A stretch of DNA of 11,632 nt from Nitrososphaerota archaeon (GTDB lineage Archaea > Thermoproteota > Nitrososphaeria > Nitrososphaerales > CADDZS01). Positions within the stretch are counted from its first letter, which is position 1. Each line of letters opens with the position of its first letter. Positions 1 to 4,821 of the stretch are shown here, one piece after another. Location of the stretch: NCBI GenBank assembly GCA_027886785.1, contig JAPCJV010000020.1, positions 1 to 11,632 on the forward strand, written 5' to 3'. The position numbers and the translations under genes are program-made. The notes beneath the pieces were generated by a model, which saw only the letters and a program-made list of their open reading frames with translations, was not told the origin of the DNA and searched no databases.

Positions 1-125
1 GAATCGAAGTCAAATTCGGGCTGCTCATCTTCGGGATATTCCAAGCTGCGATTTCTAATAGAGATCAGCTGGGTAAGTTGGGATCGAAGCGAATTTTTCA
101 TAGCGAGGGCTTCATAGAGTTTCAT
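1..125 (-). CDS. 5' end of a gene cut by the window edge, possibly DIP1984 family
   Basis: A minus-strand reading frame starts with ATG at 125-123 and stays open for 41 codons to the window edge, so the 3' part is missing. It begins MKLYEALAMKNSLRSQLTQL and continues with an acidic, proline-containing stretch (YPEDEQPEFDFD). The start, M-K-L-x-E-A-L-A followed by leucine heptads and then an acidic EPxxD-like segment, resembles DIP1984-family (septicolysin-like) proteins, whose function is poorly known. That family match is from memory of the N-terminus only. A GGTGG motif lies upstream of the ATG, and an AT-rich TATA-like stretch is at 151-162. The frame reads in the same direction as the substrate-binding protein gene upstream, with about 345 bases between them. 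I am fairly sure it is a gene and much less sure of the family. Confidence 0.55.
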   Translation of the reverse strand, partial: MKLYEALAMKNSLRSQLTQLISIRNRSLEYPEDEQPEFDFD

Positions 126-150
126 TTTCTTCTATCCACCAATACCATTT

Positions 151-162
151 CAAATAAAATTG
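151..162 (-). promoter_or_regulatory. TATA-like box for the left-edge gene
   Basis: On the minus strand this stretch reads as an A/T-rich box (ATTTTATTTG core). It is centred about 31 bases before the ATG at 125, which would give a very short leader. It is AT-rich and suitably placed, but no BRE or start-site evidence supports it. Confidence 0.25.
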
Positions 163-260
163 CTATCCTTGCTGCTACTTTTTCTCAACAAAGGCGGATG
201 ATTTGGATGATTGCACTATTTATTCCTAGCCTTTGTGTCGAATGGATTTTTCGGTCAACG

Positions 261-377
261 TCATCGAGTAGCAATAAAGGAATTCGGAGGCTTCTCCCGA
301 AAGATAAGGTTCACATCCCCCATAGTTGAATAATCGACCTCGCGATAGCTCCTTTCTATTCTGTGTAAGAGATTCAT
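261..377 (-). CDS. short ORF of unknown function, perhaps a remnant of a winged-helix gene
   Basis: The minus-strand frame is open from 419 to the TGA at 263-261, with its only ATG at 377-375, giving 38 residues. The open part before the ATG also reads like protein (ALLDIVSKLVEMNLL), an amphipathic helix. It is followed by basic and charged residues (HRIERSYREVDY) and a beta-like segment (DVNLIFREKPP), as in the end of a winged-helix domain. A stop at 422-420 closes the frame upstream. The amino-acid pattern is better than random, but there is no good ribosome-binding site and the piece is too short to identify. It could be the 3' remnant of a truncated regulator or simply chance. The rest of 126-470 holds only a terminator-like hairpin. 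Confidence 0.25.
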   Translation of the reverse strand: MNLLHRIERSYREVDYSTMGDVNLIFREKPPNSFIATR

Positions 378-438
378 TTCGACGAGCTTTGAAACGATAT
401 CGAGCAGCGCTTGCGATGTTCAGAAAAAGAAGGGATTG

Positions 439-462
439 AGAGCCCTAAAAAAGGGGGGCTCT
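439..462 (-). terminator. hairpin terminator candidate after the substrate-binding protein gene
   Basis: A perfect 7-base inverted repeat, AGAGCCC (439-445) and GGGCTCT (456-462), with a 10-base A/G-rich loop lies 8 bases past the stop of the gene at 471-2549. On the minus strand a pyrimidine-rich stretch containing TTCTTTTTCT follows the stem. Archaeal termination depends mainly on T-tracts, so the downstream T-rich stretch supports the call. The T-tract is interrupted, and the signal could be weak. Confidence 0.45.
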
Positions 463-470
463 TTTCTTCG

Positions 471-2549
471 CTAACTTGCAGGGACGACAGTGTTGAGGAT
501 TGCTGTTGTGGATTCGCCAGTGAACGAGGGGTCCATGAGCAAGCTCTTGACCGCACTCTTGGAATATGCCAGCGAGCCCGACGCGAACGCTAGCTTGGGT
601 GAGGCTAGCCAGATATAGGGAGCGTCGGTCCAGATTTGCTTATACGCCACCGTGCAGTCACTTAGAAGTTTAGTCTGGTTACCTGTCGAGGTCCAGTCAT
701 CTACGCACTGCTGAGTTGCGGGAGAGTAATAGTTGGCGTAGTCTGCTCCAACACCCTTGGTTTGGAGGAAGGAGAGCCATGCATCGGCTGGAGTCGGGGC
801 GTTGGGAGCATAACTTGGGTATCCCATCCACGTAAAGTGGGCTTCAGTCTGTGTGTAATTCAATGATGTCGAGTAAGGCCCGTATCCCGCCACGTACGGG
901 AATCCAAGCTCGCTCGGAGGAATCACTTCAACGTTGACAGGAATCCCGATGGCCCCGAGATCCGACTGGATCACTTGAGCTCCAGAGATACACACTCCAC
1001 ATCCTGCTACGATCCTGAAGTCCAGCGGTTGAAGGGCACCCGTGTTGACTCCAGAAGCTTTCACGTCTGCCATTGCCAAACTCAGATTGTAGTTATAGGG
1101 TGGCAGATTCCCCAGATCGTAATATTGCGAGAATGCCGAGTACTCAGGGCCGACAAGCGGGGCAGCCTGGCCGAAAAAGACTTTCTTCCACAAATCCGAG
1201 TAATTGATCGCGTGCACTATCGCCTGTCTTATCAGAGTAATGTTTGTTGGATAGCGGAGTGAGTTTATCCCCACGCCTTCGATGATCATTGATTGGTTGG
1301 GTATAATGTAGGCACCGAATTTGTCGGGATTCGCCTGAATAAGAGGCCAGTCCTGTGAAAATATCGTGACTACCTGAGCTGCTCCCGTCGACAGGTCAGT
1401 GTATCTGACTAGGTCATCCTGCTTCCAGTAAACGAAGATCGTCTTGTAATGTCCAGGATCCAGGTAAGGATTAGCCTGTATCTGCGCCGCAGTCAAATTG
1501 TTTCCCCAGTAATTCGGATTCTGCTGGAATTCCTCGTAGCTGGCAGGTGAGTACTTTGTCATTATGTACGGGCCGGTGCCGGGGGTGATGAGATTGTCAA
1601 AGGCCGAGTTGGGTCCGCTAGCCGGGGTGCCGAATCCTCCATTGTTTACGATAAATTGAGAATCAACCATTACACCAGCGAACTGCGAAAATACGAGTGG
1701 AGTGAATGCAAACGGTGCCTTGAGATTTACGACCAGGGTATGTGCGTCAGGGCAAGAGAAGGGCCAAGAATTGTTCTGCATTAAGGCAAGAAGCTGCGCA
1801 GATGGATTAACGATTCCGGTCCCGTTCATCAGGTTTACGACTGAAGTACCGAAGTTCACATGGGTGAAATTGAAAATTGGATAACCCGTCATAAAGTTCG
1901 AAGCATTACTTTGTACCCAATACACATTGTACCACTGCGACCATACCTGATAACAGTTGAAGGGATCGCCGTTCGAAAAAGAAACTGTCCTCAAGTGGAA
2001 AACGTAGTTCGTCCCATTCGCGCTTGCCGTCCAGCTTTGTGCCAGATCTGGTTCGGCAACCACGGTTCCGTTCTGATATAACGCATTGCCGTTATCTGTC
2101 GTCAGAGGTTGAAAAACGGATTCCAACCACCAGTTGGTTCCCGTCTGGAAAAAGGCAGCGGCAAACGGGTTAGCTCCGTGCCCGTCAAACAAAGCTTCAT
2201 CCACAGTGAGAGTACTCGAAGCGCCGGAACTACTGGTTGAAGACGAAGAGGAGCTTGAACTGGAGCTCGACGATGAAGATGAACTCGAAGAAACGGATGA
2301 ACTGGATGACGAACTGGATACTGAATTCGATGTGCTCTGTGACTGCGAAGTGGATGAAGTGGAAACTACAGAGGAAGTGGACGAGGTAGATGCGATACTG
2401 GATGTACTAGGCGTACTGGTGGTAGAGGCGGAAAGCAAGATCGCTGCAGCGCCTGCGATTACAATGATTACAACTATAACTACGACGATTATGACTCGGC
2501 TTATAGCTAGCAAGCTAAACGGATTTTTCTTTCGATTAGAAGAAGACAC
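471..2549 (-). CDS. ABC transporter substrate-binding protein, family 5 (peptide/nickel type), membrane-anchored
   Basis: This 692-residue protein should bind a peptide or similar solute outside the cell and deliver it to an ABC permease. Residues 1-17 are polar with basic residues (NRKK). Residues 18-40 are a strongly hydrophobic segment of Val/Ile/Ala that serves as signal anchor. Residues 40-112 form a Ser/Thr linker with an almost pure serine run at about 78-103. The rest matches the SBP_bac_5 fold: an early lobe with FQPLTTDNGNALY and EPDLAQSWTASANGTNYVFHLR, then GTGPYIMTKYSP, QNPNYWG, and RQAIVHAINY near the hinge. Many N-x-S/T sequons are present, which fits archaeal surface glycosylation. 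The GTG start at 2549-2547 is chosen because it precedes the anchor directly and an in-frame stop lies at 2588-2586. No permease or ATPase gene is adjacent, so the substrate cannot be named. Confidence 0.9.
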   Translation of the reverse strand: MSSSNRKKNPFSLLAISRVIIVVVIVVIIVIAGAAAILLSASTTSTPSTSSIASTSSTSSVVSTSSTSQSQSTSNSVSSSSSSSSVSSSSSSSSSSSSSSSSSSTSSSGASSTLTVDEALFDGHGANPFAAAFFQTGTNWWLESVFQPLTTDNGNALYQNGTVVAEPDLAQSWTASANGTNYVFHLRTVSFSNGDPFNCYQVWSQWYNVYWVQSNASNFMTGYPIFNFTHVNFGTSVVNLMNGTGIVNPSAQLLALMQNNSWPFSCPDAHTLVVNLKAPFAFTPLVFSQFAGVMVDSQFIVNNGGFGTPASGPNSAFDNLITPGTGPYIMTKYSPASYEEFQQNPNYWGNNLTAAQIQANPYLDPGHYKTIFVYWKQDDLVRYTDLSTGAAQVVTIFSQDWPLIQANPDKFGAYIIPNQSMIIEGVGINSLRYPTNITLIRQAIVHAINYSDLWKKVFFGQAAPLVGPEYSAFSQYYDLGNLPPYNYNLSLAMADVKASGVNTGALQPLDFRIVAGCGVCISGAQVIQSDLGAIGIPVNVEVIPPSELGFPYVAGYGPYSTSLNYTQTEAHFTWMGYPSYAPNAPTPADAWLSFLQTKGVGADYANYYSPATQQCVDDWTSTGNQTKLLSDCTVAYKQIWTDAPYIWLASPKLAFASGSLAYSKSAVKSLLMDPSFTGESTTAILNTVVPAS

Positions 2550-2570
2550 AAAGATCGCGATTCCCAGAGC

Positions 2571-2579
2571 GTTATTTAG
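2571..2579 (-). promoter_or_regulatory. TATA-like box, probably leaderless start of the substrate-binding protein gene
   Basis: On the minus strand this reads CTAAATAAC. Its centre is about 26 bases before the GTG start codon at 2549, the spacing expected between an archaeal TATA box and a transcription start at or near the start codon. No clear Shine-Dalgarno sequence lies between, which fits a leaderless mRNA. This is a positional inference. Confidence 0.4.
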
Positions 2580-2762
2580 GATTTGCTACCATTCTTGAAA
2601 TCGCATTAATCGCTCGCAGAATTCGTAATTACGTACAAGTAGGAACAATATTCCTGATTTTGGCACCCTCTTCGTGGAATAGGCCTGATCATTCCAGAAT
2701 AGTGAAGAATCGTTAGTTTCTCCGCGCGAATAATTGAGTACTCTTGGGCCAGCGATTCAAAG

Positions 2763-2780
2763 TGCCGTCAATTGTCAGCA
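2763..2780 (-). repeat. right-end imperfect palindrome of the IS605-type element
   Basis: The plus strand reads TGCCGTCAATTGTCAGCA. On the tnpB coding strand it folds as TGCTG/CGGCA (with one G-T pair), one A-A mismatch, and a CAATTG core. It begins 14 bases past the ancestral tnpB stop (TGA at 2796-2794), where an IS605-type right-end hairpin, and the 3' region of a TnpB guide RNA, would be expected. Confidence 0.55.
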
Positions 2781-2793
2781 ATGAATGGTTCTG

Positions 2794-4048
2794 TCAAGTC
2801 TTCGTCTGGTGGATAACTGAAAGCTCGACGAGCTTTTCTCCATCCATACTACTTCTCAACTTGGAAGCATCGACTTTCAGGAGTACTCCTTCCTTACAAG
2901 GTTCCTGCACCATCGCTTCACCTGCTTCCCCTTCAGACTGGCTGAACCTCAGCCAGCCTCTGCGAGAGATGTTTATGACAGCTATAAGATCTCTGTCACG
3001 CCACTTCCCACACCTTTTACACTAGAGCTCCCTTCTATGCGCTCTAGAGAATCTGTCCTCTTGGAGTCTCTCCCCGCATGCCGGACAGTCCTTAGATGTA
3101 CCTCTGGTCTCAGTCCTTGTTAATTGAATAACTGGAACTCCTTCCCATGCCGCCTTGTACTCGATCTGCCGTTTAATTTCGTACCATGGTATGGAATTCA
3201 TCCTTGCTCGAAAATTCTTGCCTTGAAAATTTCCTTTCTTGAATAGATTACGCAAGTTTCTGATGTCTTCAAAGACCAAAACGCTACGACTCTTTTTCGC
3301 CAGCTTCACTACTTCCTTCGACACCCGATGAACAAGCTGCTGGACACGTTCAGCTCTCCGCTTTCCGTATTTGGATGTCAGGAGCTTTCTGATTCGCACA
3401 TCATTTCTTTTGAACGATCTTATGATTTCTCTGGTAGATTTGGCAATCTCCTCAGCTTTCGTTAATCCAAATTGTACTGCGGAAGTGTCATTTCCACATG
3501 TTACATTGGACGCGTTTCGATCGATTCCCCAGAATGCTTTGGGTGCGTATGGAGTAACTTCTTTTCTAAAAGTGATGTTAAGAGAAGATTGTGAAATAGT
3601 GAAAGATCTTACGTGAATTCCATCTTGTCGGATTGTCTCCAGTGTGTGTTTTGTAAGACGGATCCTTATCCCTTTAGTTCTACTCTTTGTTCGAAAACAA
3701 AGAGAGTCATTCTTGATCTTGAAGTGGTAACACGAAACTAGAAGCGATTTTGTCAAAAACGGATCTTTTGTGGGAATCCCTCTTCGCAATGACTTCTTTC
3801 GGGATGCCAGTATCCCGGCAGCTTTTGAAATTGCAGTAAGACGATAGTATGAGGGAACACTCGCGTATCTCTGGCTGATCGACCTATAAAATAAACATGA
3901 CAGTCTTTTCATGGACGGAAACGTCTGATTCGATTCCAAGCCTAATGCAGTCATTCACCATTGATTTGAAATCGCGCATCGACTCTGCCAATTCTGCGAG
4001 AGTCGGACCTGTGATTGATTGTTTTACTGATTTCAGGGCGAAAGGCAA
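2794..4048 (-). pseudogene. tnpB: tnpB (IS605 OrfB) pseudogene with one frameshift and one nonsense codon
   Basis: TnpB is an RNA-guided RuvC-like nuclease. The longest intact frame (3954-3022) shows KYGKRRAERVQQL, the first RuvC motif GIDRN (Asp145 of that frame), the second in VFEDIR (Glu229), and the first zinc-finger half CPAC. It stops at TAG (3024-3022) right after HRREL. Reading on in frame, the stop replaces the usual Trp and the text resumes with CKRCGKW, then RDRDLIAVINIS with the last RuvC Asp, a further 76 codons in all, ending at TGA 2796-2794. At the 5' end the natural N-terminus (ALKSVKQSITGPTLAEL, then MVNDCIRLGIESDVS) lies in another frame reaching TTG at 4048. One extra base near 3912-3920 separates it from SMKRLS. 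As read, the product would lack an N-terminus, half the zinc finger and a catalytic Asp. Confidence 0.85.
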
Positions 4049-4208
4049 TTACGAGTCTTCCAGAGGAATTTTTCAGCGCTTATTGAAATGAGAAAAATAA
4101 CCAAAACCATCATAAATTGTTGCGTTAGCAGAAAGCAAACCTCAGGTTAAGTAAAAGTAACTGAAAAAACCCATCGCCCCATCTAAGAACTTGAGGGATA
4201 GGATAGAG

Positions 4209-4226
4209 TGCCGTCACGTGTCAGCA
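4209..4226 (-). repeat. left-end imperfect palindrome of the IS605-type element
   Basis: The plus strand reads TGCCGTCACGTGTCAGCA, identical to 2763-2780 except for the two central bases (CACGTG against CAATTG). Both mismatches keep the palindromic core. It lies about 160 bases upstream of the tnpB start and 50 bases before the ATG of the VOC-fold gene. The preceding two bases (AG) also match, so 18 of 20 positions agree between the copies. Confidence 0.55.
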
Positions 4227-4275
4227 GAGAGTTAATCTATTCGTTCAATTCCTTGAGCTTTCTCGTGACTCGGAA

Positions 4276-4656
4276 ATGAAGGCAAAACTAACTTACACTG
4301 GAATCAGGGTAAAGGATCTTCAAAAATCAGTGGACTTTTACACGAAAATTCTGGGAATGAAGGAAGTGGGGAGATCGACAATTGAAGCTTCTAAGGGTGA
4401 GGTAGTCAATTTAGTTAGTGAGGACGGAGGACACTCCATCGAATTGAATTACTATCTCCCGGGAAGCGAGTTTCATACGGAGTACATCCCCGGGGAATCT
4501 TTGGATCATCTCGCCTTTCGGGTGGAAGATCTCGATAAAGCTCTTGATGAAGCTAAAAGAGCCGGGTACCCGACAACCCTGGATATGAAAGGTACCACGA
4601 GCCGGTGGGCCTTTATTCAAGACCCAAACGGAATATACATCGAACTCTTTGCATAA
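4276..4656 (+). CDS. VOC superfamily (glyoxalase I-like) protein
   Basis: This 126-residue protein has the two beta-alpha-beta-beta-beta modules of the vicinal oxygen chelate fold. The first module covers about residues 5-60 (GIRVKDLQKSVDFYTKILGM, later IELNYY) and the second about 74-126 (LDHLAFRVEDLDKALDEAKR, later FIQDPNGIYIELF). By comparison with glyoxalase I, three metal ligands can be matched: Glu56, His78 and Glu123. The first ligand, normally His in an LHT motif, is Tyr7 here, so activity on hemithioacetals is doubtful. Other VOC activities or a binding role are possible. The ATG at 4276 is the only sensible start. It lies 50 bases beyond the IS element end and upstream of the reductase gene in the same direction, with a strong hairpin between them. 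Family assignment is firm; substrate is unknown. Confidence 0.85.
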   Translation: MKAKLTYTGIRVKDLQKSVDFYTKILGMKEVGRSTIEASKGEVVNLVSEDGGHSIELNYYLPGSEFHTEYIPGESLDHLAFRVEDLDKALDEAKRAGYPTTLDMKGTTSRWAFIQDPNGIYIELFA

Positions 4657-4674
4657 GATTTGGATGTCTAGCTG

Positions 4675-4707
4675 ATCGGTTATGTGCAGAAAAAGCACAT
4701 AGCCGGT
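4675..4707 (+). other. strong hairpin between the VOC gene and the reductase gene
   Basis: Positions 4675-4687 pair with 4695-4707 over 13 base pairs, two of them G-T, including the perfect TATGTGC/GCACATA. The loop is AGAAAAA. It starts 18 bases past the VOC stop. No T-run follows, so it is not a typical terminator. It could stabilise a 3' end, act as a processing site, or be a DNA operator (an interrupted palindrome) for the downstream operon. It covers the GTG at 4684, which argues against that GTG being the reductase start. Confidence 0.5.
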
Positions 4708-4799
4708 AGTGACAAGCGCAATTCCCTCGCCTTAAAACCCCGTGAACGGAGATTGTTTCTTTGTTCGTCAGCTAATGAAGATCATCGATCCGGTGGGAG

Positions 4800-4821
4800 G
4801 GGCAGAATTCTAATTTTGCCC
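4800..4821 (+). promoter_or_regulatory. hairpin over the putative start of the reductase gene
   Basis: A 9-base-pair stem (4800-4808 with 4813-4821, one G-T pair) encloses a 4-base loop. It takes in the end of a G-rich Shine-Dalgarno-like stretch (4795-4802) and the TTG at 4816. If the mRNA starts upstream, this stem could limit translation initiation. The fold is seen by eye; its function is inference. Confidence 0.25.

Larger units (their letters stand above)
2761..4226 (-). mobile_element. decayed IS200/IS605-type (IS1341-like, tnpB-only) insertion element
   Basis: The element is defined by a broken tnpB on the minus strand (2794-4048) and two flanking 18-base imperfect palindromes at 2763-2780 and 4209-4226. 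The palindromes have the same orientation and differ only at the two central bases. IS605-type elements carry no terminal inverted repeats but have similar subterminal hairpins at both ends, as seen here. The one beyond the tnpB stop would be the right end and the one upstream the left end. The exact cleavage sites lie outside these hairpins and I cannot place them. No TnpA (Y1 HUH transposase) is present, so the copy was either moved in trans or lost tnpA. It sits close to the start of the VOC-fold gene at 4276. Confidence 0.65.

Noticed and set aside
78..329. Plus-strand 83-residue frame at the left edge
   Set aside because: It has no ribosome binding site or recognisable motif, and it overlaps the better supported minus-strand start MKLYEALAMK at 125.
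2134..2598. Plus-strand 154-residue frame very rich in Glu, Asp and Leu
   Set aside because: It is the exact antisense of the serine-rich linker of the substrate-binding protein. Serine codons read backwards give acidic and leucine codons, and the protein on the other strand has clear domains.
2744..3025. Plus-strand 93-residue frame
   Set aside because: It is antisense to the C-terminal part of the tnpB pseudogene beyond the amber codon, which reads as a conserved TnpB tail on the minus strand.
4140..4196. 9-base inverted repeat CCTCAGGTT / AACTTGAGG with a 39-base loop
   Set aside because: It has one G-T pair and a long loop, and it sits inside the IS element left end. It could be chance and nothing else supports a role.
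4240..4256. GTTCAATTC, similar to a tRNA T-loop
   Set aside because: The flanking bases cannot form a T-stem or acceptor stem, and no anticodon arm is found nearby.
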